DNA of 64,000 bases from Rhodocollybia butyracea (GCA_015501585.1 JADNRY010000074.1:62001-126000); one strand, 5' to 3'; positions 24,032 through 35,683 are shown, counted from the first letter of the stretch. Notes: a model not told the origin generated them from the letters alone. Translations and numbers: made by a program.

Positions 24032-25789
24032 ATGGAGTACGACATGTCTCTGGCTCTTGACCGGTATATCGACTCCCTCTCTGACGACGAAGGCGACCAC
24101 GACGTAGACCTAGAGAGCGACTGCGATGACTGCGACTATGGCGTCGAAGGCGCACCTTCTTTTCCACCTTCCGCCGCTAGCCACGGCTCGCCTCCAGCAT
24201 CCTCTGCTGCAGGAGACCGCAGCTGCTACGAGTTCTCCTCTGTCGCCCACGCCCCTTCTTCTGTGCACAGCAATGAAACCTCGTTCTCTTCTGCCCCTGG
24301 GAGCCGCGCGCCTCCCTCTCCTGAGGGCGACCCCGGCGCTTTCCCGCTTCCATCTTTTGGGCTCGTTCATCCGCTTCTTCACACCGCAGAAAGCGATGCC
24401 CTAAAAGCACCAGCGCCTGACCCGCAGAAGCCTCCTCGAGGGGATGCTGCTCAGCTGCCTCTGGATCAAGGGAAGGCAGCTCGAAGGAAGAGAAAAACCC
24501 AAAGAAAGCATGAGCAGCGAAGCGTTGAATGAAAGGTTGATCAGCCGGCCCAACCTCTTCTGCAGAAGGCTCTGAAAGAGGTTGCACGCCGTCGTGCTGC
24601 AGAGGCGCAAACCCTCAGCGCCGGCGATTCTTTTTCCACTGAAGACCTTCCTGTCAACAAGGGTGCATGGTCGGGGCTCAGGCAAATCTTTGAGAAAATA
24701 CTTCCAGACATTGCTGCGCTTACTGGTGAGGAATCTAAGCTGGAGCTTGTTCCATGGAATGGAAAGTGAGTGGGTCCATGCCTTCAAATTTGTTTTATTT
24801 GCTTACGCAGCACGAACTGCTCTAGGGATTGTTATGTTGTCGTAGATAAAGCAGGCCGTATCATTGCAGTTCTTGCCGGCAAACCTAGGGATGATAATTG
24901 GGATGCAGTTATGACCGAACTTACGGCCCAAATCAAAGATGCTCGCGGCAGTATGACGTTCAGTAAGAAACAGGAAGCTCATAAAAGAGGGAAGTTTCCT
25001 TCGGTTGCTGTAGGTACATTGTTTGGCGGGGGTAGTAAGGTATAGGCGCTGATTCTCCATCCCATCCCCAGCTAATTTTTCAACCGCAGAGACCTGGTAC
25101 AATGGCTTTCTATGGTGTAGCCAATTGTGCCATCCTTGTCAGCCTTATTGCGTCTTCTGGCTTCCATCGTCTTGTTGGGTTTGCAAACTGTAAGCTACTC
25201 CCTCCTTTTATTGATATTTAATTTCTAATTGTTTTCTTCTATAGCCATCTTCCAATGCTTTGCGGCGAATACGTTTGGATTGTACAACAAAAACCTCAAC
25301 AACCTTTTTGCTTCCAATCCTAGACTTACTCGATGGTTCAACGGTGTTTTCACAGGCGTTTCCTTTAACCTCGGCCCATGTACAGTCACCTGGCCTCATA
25401 CTGACTGCCACAACCTTGCTTTCGGATGGTGTGCTATCACTGCTCTAGGTAACTTTGATCCAGATCGCGGCGGGCATATGATTCTCTGGGACCTTGGTCT
25501 TGTCATACGCTTTCCTCCTGGATCTACAATTCTCATTCCCTCCGCACTGCTGACCCACTCGAATGTGCCCATTCAACCTGGAGAAGAACGTTACTCAATT
25601 ATTCAGTATTCATCTTCAGGTCTTTTTTGTTGGGTTTACAACGGCTTCCAGTCCGATAAAGACTTCATGGCAGCTGCGACGCCTGAGATGAAGATGAAGA
25701 GAGAGGAGGATCGAAAAGCCAGGTGGGGAAATGGGCTTCAGATGTTCTCTATATGGGAAGACCTTCGTAATCAGTACGCTAAAAAGTAA
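24032..25789 (+). pseudogene. TET/JBP-like 2-oxoglutarate/Fe(II) dioxygenase, one in-frame TGA
   Basis: TET/JBP enzymes oxidise 5-methylcytosine or related bases in DNA. Exons 24032-24765, 24811-25039, 25090-25189 and 25245-25789 sum to 536 codons in one frame. The N terminus is acidic and Ser/Pro-rich (MEYDMSLALDRYIDSLSDDE) with a basic patch (ARRKRKTQRKHEQR). Then come LTAQIKDARGSMTFSKKQEA, GGGSKRPGTMAFYGVANCAI and the catalytic core: WPHTDCHNLAFGWCAITALG with the HxD iron ligands (HTD), GGHMILWDLGLVIRFPPGST, the second iron ligand His in LLTHSNVPI, and Arg for 2-oxoglutarate in GEERYSIIQY. The only lesion is TGA at 24530-24532 (RSVE, stop, KVDQPAQP), upstream of the catalytic domain. It is a stand-alone relative of the gene at 48477-50263; no transposon ends were seen around it. 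A start downstream of the TGA could in principle still give the catalytic domain. Confidence 0.8.
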
Positions 25790-25860
25790 TCGTGTTGGTA
25801 TCAATTTTTTCGTTGGCTTCGGAGCAGTCAAATATCTCTGCAAAAGAAATAATTACATCA

Positions 25861-25944
25861 GTCCAATGGTGTAGTGGTTAGCGCGCATGGCGGTAGTGGA
25901 CGGCGGAAGGCTGTCCCGTGAGGCCCAGGAGTCCTGGTTGGACC
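25861..25944 (+). pseudogene. tRNA pseudogene related to 21818-21899
   Basis: GTCCAATGGTGTAGTGGTTA at the 5' end and CCTGGTTGGACC at the 3' end match the tRNA-like gene at 21818. Four bases (TTCG) of the T loop are missing, so CCAGG runs straight into AGTCCTGG and the B-box is lost. It lies 70 bp after the TET/JBP-like gene. Confidence 0.6.
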
Positions 25945-26259
25945 ATTCCTTTTTTTTTTTTTCAAATTACTTTCAACATAGATCTTTTTTGGGTTTCTCA
26001 AGGGATTCTCAAGGGCTTCGCGGTCAAGGTTGCATTTTTTCAAGGACAACAGGCAAGTGTACTGGAGTTGTAATACAATGTTAAAGAGAATGCTATTTCT
26101 CACCCTTGAGCGCTCATTTGTTTCAACCCATGACAGCACTTAGCTCACAGAGCTTGTTTAAAGCTTGACGATAAAGACATAAACGAACAGCTTTGATCTT
26201 TCTCAGGCCCCTCTGTTGTTTCAGAGGCGCGAAAAGTAATTCAACTGGTATCAAATGTG

Positions 26260-27789
26260 ATGGATGAAGACATCAAAATTGTCAAGGCTCAGATGGAGAA
26301 ACTTGATGCTCAAATCGAGGTTCTGTTTTCTGACCAACGTAACCTTGGCCATGAAATGGAGATACCGCGAAAGCAGAGAGAAAAAATCAAATTTTTGCCA
26401 TCTCCCTTTTGGATGGTGCCGGACAAAATATTAGTGATAATTATGGAGTACGCATGCGCAGAAAATTATCTGAAGAGCCACTGCTACACCTCTCTCCCTG
26501 CCATCGCGATAGGTTCTGTTTGTCATCGTTGGTACAGAATCGTAAAAGGATTACCGAAACTCTGGTCCAACTTAACAGTAGAGACAACCATTTCTAGGCC
26601 GGAAAACTGGGGAGCGCCTGAACGTTCAGTGGCTAGCTTTTCAGATAGGATCGTCGGGTTTCTGGAGAAATCTCATCAGGTTCCGTTAAACATAACGTTG
26701 CTTGCAAAGGGTACACAGCCCCTTCACTGGCATGGCCCTCTTACCTTTCCTGGCCTAACTATGCTCACAAATGAAAGTCATCGTTGGAAGATGTTCAGAT
26801 ACACTGGAGATAATTCAATCTCTGGTTATAATATACTCTCTGGCCTTGAATTTCCCCTTCTTGTTGAGCTGGATATCGGTGGTGGAAAAGGTGCCAGTGC
26901 CGCCAATCTTTGTCGGTTCGAAACTTCCCCGAAACTTCGTACAGTTCGGGGTTTTGTTGAACCAACGTCTCTACTGCCAATCCCCACCATCATCTGCCAA
27001 AAGATTACAAAATTTTGTGTCGACGGACACTTAGAGTCCCTGGAAACATTGAAGAAAGTTCTGGATTGCTGCGTTTCTCTGACTTTTCTCGAGATCAGTT
27101 TCATAGAAGACTCTATCAGACTTGAGAAAGCCAGCAAATACCCCAACATCACTTCACTTGCTACAAGAGATATAGTCTCACTAGAGGCTTTATTTCTCTC
27201 CTTCAATTTTCCTTCTCTGGCCGAGCTCGTGGTTGATGGTGGCAAGGAGTGGTCAACCGAGGCATTTGAATCCTTTGTGTCGAGATCAGAATGCATGATC
27301 ACTGCATTTGTTATCAAAAGGATATCTCTAACTGATGATAACCTTCTACGAACCCTCCATCTCATGCCATCTCTAACTTCCCTCAAAATTGAGGACGCCG
27401 CCACAATTTACCGCAATCATCAGAGACAAAGTCCAGTCACTTTAAAGCTGATGTCAGCGCTCACTGTTTGGGATGATATCTCCCTTGTTCCGAAACTACA
27501 CAGTCTCTACCTGTCTTCTGATAGCTGTTGCAGCCACTCTGAACTCGTTTCAATGGTTCAATCACGCTGGTTTCCACTGGGTTCAGAGCGGTCTGCAGCA
27601 ATGTCAAGGGGACAAGGCTGCATACGGTCTGTTATTCTCAAGTTTCCGCTCGGCACAGTCGATTGCGAAGTTTATGAGCCGTTAGAGAATTTGGATAGAC
27701 GTGAAGGTTTGCGAGTAGTGCTATTAGAATTCATGCGGGATGATGACTGGGTCTGTTATAGTTCTATTTTTCTTTGTACGTTTTGCTGA
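26260..27789 (+). CDS. F-box/LRR-like protein, intact single exon
   Basis: ATG at 26260 (MDEDIKIVKAQMEKLDAQIE), stop at 27787-27789, 509 residues. The N terminus is a short coiled coil; residues about 45-110 form an F-box-like module (PSPFWMVPDKILVIIMEYAC ... IGSVCHRWYRIVKGLPKLWS) that typically binds Skp1 in SCF ubiquitin ligases. The remaining 390 residues contain repeated L..L..L..L segments (CVSLTFLEISFI, FPSLAELVVDGGKEWS, MPSLTSLKIEDA) like the degenerate leucine-rich repeats of basidiomycete F-box proteins. The target is unknown. This is one of the few unbroken genes outside the KDZ element; such F-box families are large and fast-evolving in mushrooms. Confidence 0.85.
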   Translation: MDEDIKIVKAQMEKLDAQIEVLFSDQRNLGHEMEIPRKQREKIKFLPSPFWMVPDKILVIIMEYACAENYLKSHCYTSLPAIAIGSVCHRWYRIVKGLPKLWSNLTVETTISRPENWGAPERSVASFSDRIVGFLEKSHQVPLNITLLAKGTQPLHWHGPLTFPGLTMLTNESHRWKMFRYTGDNSISGYNILSGLEFPLLVELDIGGGKGASAANLCRFETSPKLRTVRGFVEPTSLLPIPTIICQKITKFCVDGHLESLETLKKVLDCCVSLTFLEISFIEDSIRLEKASKYPNITSLATRDIVSLEALFLSFNFPSLAELVVDGGKEWSTEAFESFVSRSECMITAFVIKRISLTDDNLLRTLHLMPSLTSLKIEDAATIYRNHQRQSPVTLKLMSALTVWDDISLVPKLHSLYLSSDSCCSHSELVSMVQSRWFPLGSERSAAMSRGQGCIRSVILKFPLGTVDCEVYEPLENLDRREGLRVVLLEFMRDDDWVCYSSIFLCTFC

Positions 27790-28863
27790 CGGTATTGGTA
27801 GTGGTAGCGGTAGTATAACCAACGTGGTCCCATTTAGGAACTGCCGGGGCCCCATATCACGCTAAATACTTGCCTGGGATGCGTAGCCAATGCGTAGCTA
27901 TGACTTGAGCTGTGATCAGCACTTGCAGTGCCATATCTATAGTAGACCCAAATTCAAAGGTATCAGGAGTTTTAAAAACATATGTTGCAGTGCGTTTGCG
28001 GCGTGACAAGCATAAGAACAATGATTCAACATGAAAAAGAAAATAATTCATAGTTGTGGCTTTCATCGATAGGGCTCGTTAATAGATCACGTGCTTACGA
28101 CTAACAAGCGCTGGGTTTTGTATCTTGCTTCAAACCGTTCACCAATGAAAATAAAAATAGAGTCTACTGCAAGACTTGGTACGTATTTCTTGCTTTTGTG
28201 CTCCATTATCGCTGAAAAGCTCCATCCTTCTTTAGTGCGCTCTGTCAATGTGGATGTTACACCGCCTTCCAGTGCTTCTCCCTCATAGATGTTGCAAAAA
28301 GTGTTTGTTAGTAGGTGCGTACAATTTCTTTTCTTATTACCATCGCCCTAGCTGACGCAATTACCAGTACTTTTCTCCCCTTTAAACGCTTTATTGGAAT
28401 AGACTAGAGGCTCCGACAATCTTAAATCTCATATGAGTCTTCGGCTCACAGGTGGACATGATGGTCGCAACCTACAAGAAGTGGGAGATTCGGTGTCTCC
28501 TAAACGGAATGAACTTTATGCTAGTTATCAAACACGGGAAGCGTGTGCATATCTTACTTTTCGACGGCTCTATTGAGAGGTTGAGCATAAAATTCTTTGA
28601 CGTGTACTCGAAGCCATACTTTCGTGAATGCACGTTGCTGTATTTGCTTCAACAATCATTTTTAACTAATTTTGCAAAAGCCTATCGTCCTGTTCACAAT
28701 GGCAACACTTTCCTTGTGCGAGAAGGAATGCGTGCTGTGGAATTCGAAGCTGTTGAGCCGAATTGTTGCACAAGCTACTGCCATCCGCACAGGTTCGAAT
28801 CTTGTATCCATCCGCCTGAAAAATCCGACTAAAACGTTTTACTTGCAGAGGACGATCCAGCGA
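27790..28863 (+). other. Decayed coding fragments, unknown; paralogous to 22.4 kb
   Basis: 28200-28450 repeats the sequence phrases found at 22407-22720, including ATCGCTGAAAAGCT and CGCTCTGTCAATGTGGATG. A frame at 28458-28832 (MMVATYKKWEIRCLLNGMNF) is open but unrecognised. It may belong to the same chimeric or decayed locus as the SPT16 relic just downstream, although I see no SPT16 N-terminal similarity. Confidence 0.35.
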
Positions 28864-29775
28864 AGGTGATTTTACCTACCTTCAAATCTATTTCCAGACG
28901 CCGGGTCAAGTTGTTGGTAAGTAATAAGTACCTTCAAATGTAGCCGTTGAAGATCCCGATGCTCCCTTTGTTCGGTCAATCTCATACCGTTCAACGGATG
29001 GACATCATTTTGACTCGATCAATAAACAAATCAACGCGCTGAAAAGGGACGTAAACAAACGGGAGGCGCAGAAGAAGGAAGTGATCGATGTTATCGAGCA
29101 AGAATTGCTTGTTGTCTGCTCCAGATGGTAAAAGGCTTCCGGGCGAAGTAGAAATCCATCGGAACAGCATTTGATACCAATCTCCAATGGGTCAGAAAGT
29201 CAGTGAGTACTTGCCTTGAAATATCGCTTGACGTTATTAACTTAATACGGTGTAGACGTGCTACTCAACAATATCAAACACCTTTTCTTTCAGCCTTGTC
29301 ATTGTTCATGTGCACCTTAGATCCCCAATTCTTGTCGACAAGAAGAAAACATTTGTCAGCTACATTTTTTCTGTTATGTTATGTATAGCTTACCTTTGTT
29401 CCAGGATGTATTTTTGTTTGTCACTCTGTCCAACATAGAGATTGCTTCACTTGAGCGTGTGCAGTACAGTCTCAAGCAATTTGATCTGTGTTTGATTTTC
29501 AAGAATTTTACCAAGCTACCATTGCATATCCACTTAATCTCAAAGCTCGTCAACAGACAATGTCAAAAATTGGCTAGAGTGAGTTGATTTTCTTTCTACA
29601 TCGAGTCGGTGCTAATCGCGTCTTTTGAAAAAAAGTTCTGTGGACACTGCGATGGCTGAAGGTCCTGTCAACTTGAACTGGGATCCTATCATGAAGCATA
29701 TCAACGAATCACCGTATGAGTTTTTCCAAGGGAGTTGGACCTTCCTGTGCAGCACTACCCAAGGAGTGGAGGTAT
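28864..29775 (+). pseudogene. SPT16: FACT complex subunit SPT16 relic (middle domain)
   Basis: SPT16 is the large subunit of the histone chaperone FACT. Fragments follow the SPT16 middle domain in order: GDFTYLQIYFQTPGQVV, EDPDAPFVRSISYRSTDGHH, INALKRDVNKREAQKKEVID, GKRLPGEVEIHRNSI-stop-YQSPMGQ, VDVLLNNIKHLFFQP, VIVHVHLRSPILVDKKKT, LFVTLSNIEIASLERVQYSL then KQFDLCLIFKNFTKLPLHI, and EGPVNLNWDPIMKHINESPY then EFFQGSWTF. The acidic C-terminal tail and most of the N-terminal peptidase-like domain are absent. Lesions include internal deletions, frame changes and TGA at 29172-29174 where the family has Arg (GIRYQSP). Intron remnants indicate a DNA-level copy and not a retrogene. The functional SPT16 must lie elsewhere. 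Confidence 0.85.
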
Positions 29776-30779
29776 GTACCTCTTCTGTCTTAAGAACGAG
29801 AATATCCCTGATGCCATCCTCATCTCATAGAGCAAAGCATCATGCAACTGATCTTCCTACAGAGTGGTGAACATTTGCAGCCACTGCGCCGCTGTTACTG
29901 TCCCTACCCGGTGCGAGGCGGCGATATTCTATACCAATGCGGCATATCGTATTACCCCAGTGCACCCAGCTCAGCGGAACGCTCTCTGCTTGGCATGGCA
30001 GGGGAAGGGAAGTCAGGGCAGAGTACGCAGTGTACTTTGTGCTTGCATCCCCAATTTACAAGTAGCAGGGCCTCTGGGCCCTGCTAAACCCTGCTAACGT
30101 GTGTCGACAACTTCTTTGCTATTTCCTTGGACCTTGAAGGAGATGAGACGGTTCTCCACGTCCCCGCTGTATTGAGAGCGTCCCTCGCCCTTACCCATCG
30201 CGAAGACAAGTCTTCTTTGAAATCTTTGACTTTTTTTTTTGTGTCATATCCCGCGCAGCTGGTTCTTTCGCTGCCCGCCTCTCCTTAATTCCGCGCTGCC
30301 TTTTGTTCTCTCGCCAAGACCAGTTTCACTCTCGCCCTTTTGTTTCTTGTGCATCTTGCTGACCCTAATCGTCGTGTGAAGTGCCTTGTCGTTGTTCTTC
30401 CTTTTCGACACTTCTCATTCACCGTCTGGTTATCGGTTTCGCGCGCCACAATGCTACATCGCCATCGTTCCGCTTCGACGCTTCATATTCACCATCTGAT
30501 TATATTGCATCGCCATTCCTCTGTTTCGACTACTTTCGTTCGCTGTGCTTGTTTGTTTCCGATTTGCTGTCGCATTGGCTCACTCTCGCCTGCCGTTAGC
30601 ATTGCGCTACGACTCCGACTCCGACATCGTCCTTCCATTGTCTTTCATTCTTCACACTAGCGCGTCTAGTTGCTGTACGCCTACTTGCTCTCCTGATTCT
30701 TCAGTATATCTTACTTTTCATTCCAAACTCAAAGGATGCTTAGATGGTGCTTAAGTAAATTACTTGTATTCCAGTAGTT
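29776..30779. other. No gene recognised; pyrimidine-rich upstream region
   Basis: Short frames only. 30110-30700 is C/T-rich with repeated phrases (TTTCGACACTTCTC, TTCGACGCTTCATATTCACC), which may be the promoter/5' region of the following gene. No recognisable protein. Confidence 0.35.
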
Positions 30780-32511
30780 TTGGTTAAGGATGGTTGCCAT
30801 GATTTGCGTTCAATTCTTAGAACAGTGTCTCCCGCTCCTGTCGACCTGCTCAAACCCTCATTTGCAGATCTATCACTGTATAACGGAGCATGCGAGTGGA
30901 ATGAGGCAGAGTATACATATCTCAGCAAAAAATCTCAGGGATCAGTCAGTGAACAACAGTCAATTGGTTTACTGTCACTAACTCGCTTTATCATAATTTT
31001 GCTGTAGATACAACGCCATATGGGAAAGCATTGACAGGATTCGGGTGAACTCTCCGGCATACTTCGATTTTCTAGAGAAAAAAACTTATGAAAGAATGAG
31101 GTAAGTTGTTGGTCGCACTTATCTAGCTAGGCCCTCATATGTAATGATGCTTTAGAGCACCCAGTCATTCGCTTCTTTCTGTTCAAACATTCGATTATGA
31201 CGCATTGTCATCTTTTGCAGAAAGTGAGGAGAAGAAGGACGAGGAGAAGAAGAAGGAGGCGGCAGAGAAGAAGGAAGCGAAGAAGAAGAAGGAGAGAAAG
31301 AAGAAGGAAGAGGCGAAAAAACCAGCGAAGAAACCAGTGAAGAAGAACGAGGAGACAAAGAAAGCAACGAAGCCGCCGAAGAAGAAGGAGGGGGCAAAGA
31401 AACCAGCGAAGCCGGCAAAGAAGAGGGAGGAGGAGGAGAAGCCGACAAAGGGGGAGGAGAAGCCGACAAAGGGGGAGGAGAAGCCAACAAAACGAAAGCC
31501 AGAGGCGAGGATTCCAGAGATAGCGTCGAAGAAGGCGAGAACAAGAATGCGATAAAGCTAAAGGCGACGAAAGAGGTGAAGACGGCAGGGAAGATGATGA
31601 GCGAAACGGAGGAGAACTTGAGGAAGGCGGCTAAGAGCAAGAAGGGGGAGGAGAAGCAGAAGGGGGAACCGGATCCCAAGAGGAGGAGCGTGGTAAACTC
31701 AAGCAATGGCGAGAGGTCTGACGCAGAGTCTAACCGTGACAGTGAGGGCGCTGAGTCCGATGAAGCGCCCAACCGAGACAGCGAGGGCTTTGACCATGCG
31801 TCCGGCGGCAACGACGACAACAACGGCGAAGACAACAGCAACGGCGACAACAACGGCGACGACAACAGCGAAGACAACAGCAAAGACAACAGCAACAGCG
31901 ACAACAACGGCAACGACAGCGACAACGGCAACGGCAGCGACAACGGCAGCGGAAACGACAACGACAACGAGGGCTCCAAGCTCAAACACAAGGACTCAGA
32001 TGGAAAGTCCAGCCATGAGGGTGAGGGGTTCGTCGAAGGGTCCAACCGCGATAGTAAGGGGCCCGGCGACAGTGGCAGCCGCAGGTCCAATGCTGGAGAC
32101 AAGGGGTTTGGCGCGGTGTTCAACAGTGAAGACACAGGAACTCCCAAGGTGCCCATTGTCGGGGCGGAGGAAGGTGGAGCTTTCAGCATCAAGTCGAAAG
32201 CGGAGGGATCAGATCATCGCCCAGACAATAGCCCAAACCTGGACGTTAGGAAGGAAATCGGGAGCAAGATGGGGATAACGGATTTAGAAGACGTGATAGA
32301 GCTTGACAGTGACGACGATGAGGATGGAAAGGAGGGAAATATACAATCCCCGAGCACGAGCAGGAATTCTGGCAAGGTGGAAGAACAAGACGTGGGAGGG
32401 AAGAAACCCAAAGGGCGAAAAAACACCAGAGGAGCAAAAAGCGCCGGGAACACTGGGGTGCAGAGAAATCTAAGATCCAAGACAATGGCTGGAAGCAATG
32501 AGGGTCGGTGA
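30780..32511 (+). CDS. Unknown protein with Lys/Glu-rich and Asp/Asn/Gly-repeat tail
   Basis: A short exon at about 30776-30970 (KDGCHDLRSILRTVSPAPVD, then LSLYNGACEWNEAEYTYLSK) is followed by an exon 31014-31101 (YNAIWESIDRIRVNSPAYFD, FLEKKTYERMR) and an exon from about 31156 (APSHSLLSVQTFDYDALSSF). The latter runs into a low-complexity basic region (EEKKDEEKKKEAAEKKEAKK; (E)EKPTKGE repeats) ending at a stop at 31553-31555. The next frame from 31576 continues with acidic NGDNNGDDNSEDNSKDNSNS repeats and a basic end at 32511. The two halves may be joined by an intron or by a frameshift in the repeats. The start is uncertain. The charge pattern suggests a nuclear protein, but no domain is recognised. 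Confidence 0.5.
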
Positions 32512-32848
32512 CACAAAATATTCAGTCGTTTTTCGCTACTCTTTGCATCTTCCATTCGCTTCATTCACTGTCTGCTCCATTCATCATTTGCTTTATTTGC
32601 CTTTCATATCTGCATTTGCTCATTCTGCTGTATATATATTGTCCTATCAAATATTATTTGAGTACAGGAATAATCCCGCTGTCGCTTATTTCAGGAAAGC
32701 AAAAATGATTTCAGAACTAAATTTAAAACTGCCAGCAGCTCTGTTGAGCTTCCTTGGGTCATTGTTTGAAAGTTGGGGCTCAGCCATAGCTGTTCTGAGG
32801 TATGTCTGGGGGTTTGAAGAGACATTCCACGACAGCCTGAAGGCAGAT

Positions 32849-33010
32849 TCCTGGGACAGCCCAGGGCATTCCTGGGACAGCCCAGGGCATTCCTGGGACA
32901 GCCCAGGGCATTCCTGGGACAGGCATCCCTAGGACAGCCCAGGGCATCCCTAGGACAGCCCAGGGCATCCCTAGGACAGCCTAGGACAGCCCAGGGCATC
33001 CCTGGGACAG
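32849..33010. repeat. 21-bp tandem repeat array
   Basis: Units of CCTGGGACAGCCCAGGGCAT(T) repeat at least three times exactly, then shift to CCCTAGGACAGCCCAGGGCA variants with a few partial units. Some units are themselves palindromic around GCCCAGGGC. Purely non-coding. Confidence 0.85.
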
Positions 33011-34204
33011 CCTAAGAACATCCTGAGACATTCCTGGGACATTCTAGACGGTACTGTAGGAAAGTTCAAGTGCAGCCATAGCTATTTGAAGATATATCTG
33101 AGGGATTCACAGAGGCATTAGGGATGCTTCCTGGGCAGGACAGGAGGCAAGTCAGTTTCTTCTTCACAAACCTCAACTGCTCACAGAGTATTAAGAATTT
33201 TCCGAAGTCATTTTGAAAGCTCTACATGGAACCTTTGTAATAATCAAAGGATGTTTCTCTGTAACCTCTGATAGGTATTGTCCTCTCAAGAGATATCTCA
33301 GAGGTATTCTAATTATCCTCCAGGCTCCTTGACTGTTCTTTAGCCACACCTGAAGCTTACAAAAGCTACTTGAGGGACATCTTGAGGATAGCCTAAAAGT
33401 ACTCTCCTGGGTCTCCTTTGTTGCCTAGAAACTGAGGGAATCATAGCTTGTCCCCTGGCAGCCTATGAAATCTAGAGCTTCCAGGTCATTGGGACCACCT
33501 GGTAGCTCCTCAGGAAGATGTGAATCATCCTTGGCAAAGGGGTGTTTTTCCGGATGTATTGCCTGCGTCGGGCAATGTCCGAGCAAAAGTTAAGAAGTGC
33601 AACTGGGCGCTTAGCAGCTAAAACTCTTGCCGGTTTTCGCAGGCTCTCACTCGTTATTTTGCTTCTTGTTTCATGAATACTGTACGGATTCTCGTAGGAA
33701 TTAAAACTTGGCCTGTTATTGGAATAGTAAATAACCCTCTGAAGTCATCTCAGCGGTCTCAATAGATATTCTATATGTTCCTGGCGATTGATGTAAAGAT
33801 CATACTCACGATTCTGAACATTCTGTTCAGTATTCAAGCCCTGTTCGCAAAAGAATCAATCTGAGTAGATAAAATTGCTATAAAGTATCTAAATATTGTT
33901 ACAAAAAATCCTCAAATTTGTAGAGTGACGGGAACCAATGTTTTTAAGCAAGTTGCACTTCCTGACGGTGAGCACTTCTGGACGGACCATAGTACTGACG
34001 GTAAAAACCAACCGTAAATGACCAAAGTGCCAATCAAATGGATGTTGACTCTGATATTGATCCTTCTATAACAAAGACAGCATGCCCTCACAGCACGTAG
34101 CCAATCCTCACCCTGACCAAGGACTCAGAAGGTCCAACAGAGACCGAAAAGTAAGAATCAGAACAGAGTAGTACACAAGGAGGCAGAAAGAGATACTATA
34201 TACA
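33011..34204. other. Repetitive non-coding sequence with a possible 370-bp inverted-repeat element
   Basis: No gene is recognised. GAAGTGCAACT at 33594-33604 and AGTTGCACTTC at 33951-33961 are inverted copies of the motif also seen near 2034, and may be the ends of a short transposon; no target-site duplication was found. Confidence 0.35.
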
Positions 34205-34345
34205 GATACAGAGCTACTGAACATTTGTAGGTAGATGATCGGTTTCTACCTACGGACTCACTTATAGGTGCATCTGATACAGAGCTACTGGACATTTGTA
34301 GGTAGATGATCAGTTTCTAAGTATACCTACAGACTTCCCATGCTT
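34205..34345. repeat. 71-bp tandem duplication
   Basis: GATACAGAGCTACTG begins at 34205 and again at 34276, each followed by ACATTTGTAGGTAGATGATC with slight differences. Two units only. Confidence 0.7.
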
Positions 34346-34439
34346 TTAAAAATTAGAATCGCCCTGTGTATAGTACTTTTAAACTTGTATATAAATGGAA
34401 ATAATTGCATTTATATGCGTTCCATGGCACTCATGAGCT

Positions 34440-35340
34440 GGACACTTCAATGAATAATAGTCATCCAAAGGTCACACAAACTTGGGGTCACGCCAGTGTA
34501 AAGCCCCTGGGCTGTGAGGCAAAGGGGCTGAGAGCGGGCTAGCTGATATAGCAAGATAAGAGCAGGTAAGGCTGAAAGCTTAGCTGATAGCAGCTAAAAG
34601 AGTCCTTAAATCCCACCAAGTGCACACAACCCAATTCTATTGAGAGTACACACGAAGTGGCAGGAAGGAAAGGAACTAAAGATTACATAATAAGCGCTAT
34701 TGATAATAACCAAAGCGGCGCCAATTCCGTAGCCGTTACAGCCAGGGTTACACCAGCTTAGAGTGACTTCAGGGTGACACAGGGGTGACGCCTGGGTTAC
34801 GTCTCTGGGTTACGCCAGGTCACGCCTGAGGGGTCACGCTAAATGTTCTATGCCCACCATAAGACAAAGGCGGAAAAAGCAAGACTCATGCAGGTTTTAC
34901 AAGGAAATCAAGCCCATGGCTGTAGCACAAAGATTGGGATAGTGCGCATACCGGATCATCAGTTAAATATCCCGACATAGCGGATCTGGTACATAGCACA
35001 TGATATGATTAGCTAGGACTTCTGAAACAACTGGCATTGTGGCGACTCATGAGTGGATGAACCGGCAGGTCGGCTTAACATCAGGTGGGAAAGAAATACC
35101 CAATCTGGCGGTTTTGGAAGAATCCAACACTCATTTGACACCTACAAGACCCTCCCTTCCCTTCGGTCAGAGTCGGGGATCATTACTATTTAAATTCACA
35201 TGATATTTGCGAGCTGGTCCGCAAATATCATGTGGGCTGGACAGTTGCCGGCAGCCTAGATCTTCGGCACCAAAACCGAGTCTGGCTTTTTGGCGCTCAT
35301 TACACTAATCATCTTTGTAAGTTTCTCGGATGCGGGAATA
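34440..35340. other. Repeat-derived non-coding region
   Basis: 34480-34850 contains repeated GGTCACGC/GGTTACGC phrases shared with positions 120-200. A 15-bp hairpin (35197-35211 with 35220-35234, CACATGATATTTGCG) lies at the end of this stretch. No gene. Confidence 0.4.
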
Positions 35341-35348
35341 GCAAAATC

Positions 35349-35683
35349 TAGGGATCTCCACCGTAAGAATACGGCCCGTAAAATTGGCCAAAATTGGTCT
35401 ATACGGTACGGTATACGGCAAGTATACAGTACGGCTGGCACCCGTATTTTTACGGTATACGGCACATCAGATCTTGAGCTGGTGGGTCCTAGCCAATATC
35501 CATGAGGCAAAAAGTATTGGTTTAATTGTTTTCCGACTCATTCTGCCCCTACAAGGTACCCGTATGGCACCCATAAAAATACGGCCGTAAAAACTGCTCA
35601 CAGAAACCGTTTACGGTACGGTTATGGGTACCCATATAGCCGTAACCGTAAGCCGTATCTTACGGTTACGGTGGAGATCCCTA
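35349..35683. mobile_element. hAT-like MITE (335 bp) with 8-bp target-site duplication
   Basis: The ends TAGGGATCTCCACCGTAA (35349-35366) and TTACGGTGGAGATCCCTA (35666-35683) are perfect 18-bp inverted repeats. The flanks GCAAAATC (35341-35348) and GCCAAATC (35684-35691) form an 8-bp duplication with one mismatch. The interior has many copies of TACGGTA/CGTAC-type motifs, as expected for hAT subterminal repeats. There is no coding capacity. The end sequence is close to that of the element at 56154-56820. Confidence 0.85.

Noticed and set aside
31152..32192. 346-aa minus-strand Ser/Pro/Leu-rich frame
   Set aside because: Antisense shadow of the Lys/Glu and Asp/Asn/Gly repeat gene on the plus strand.
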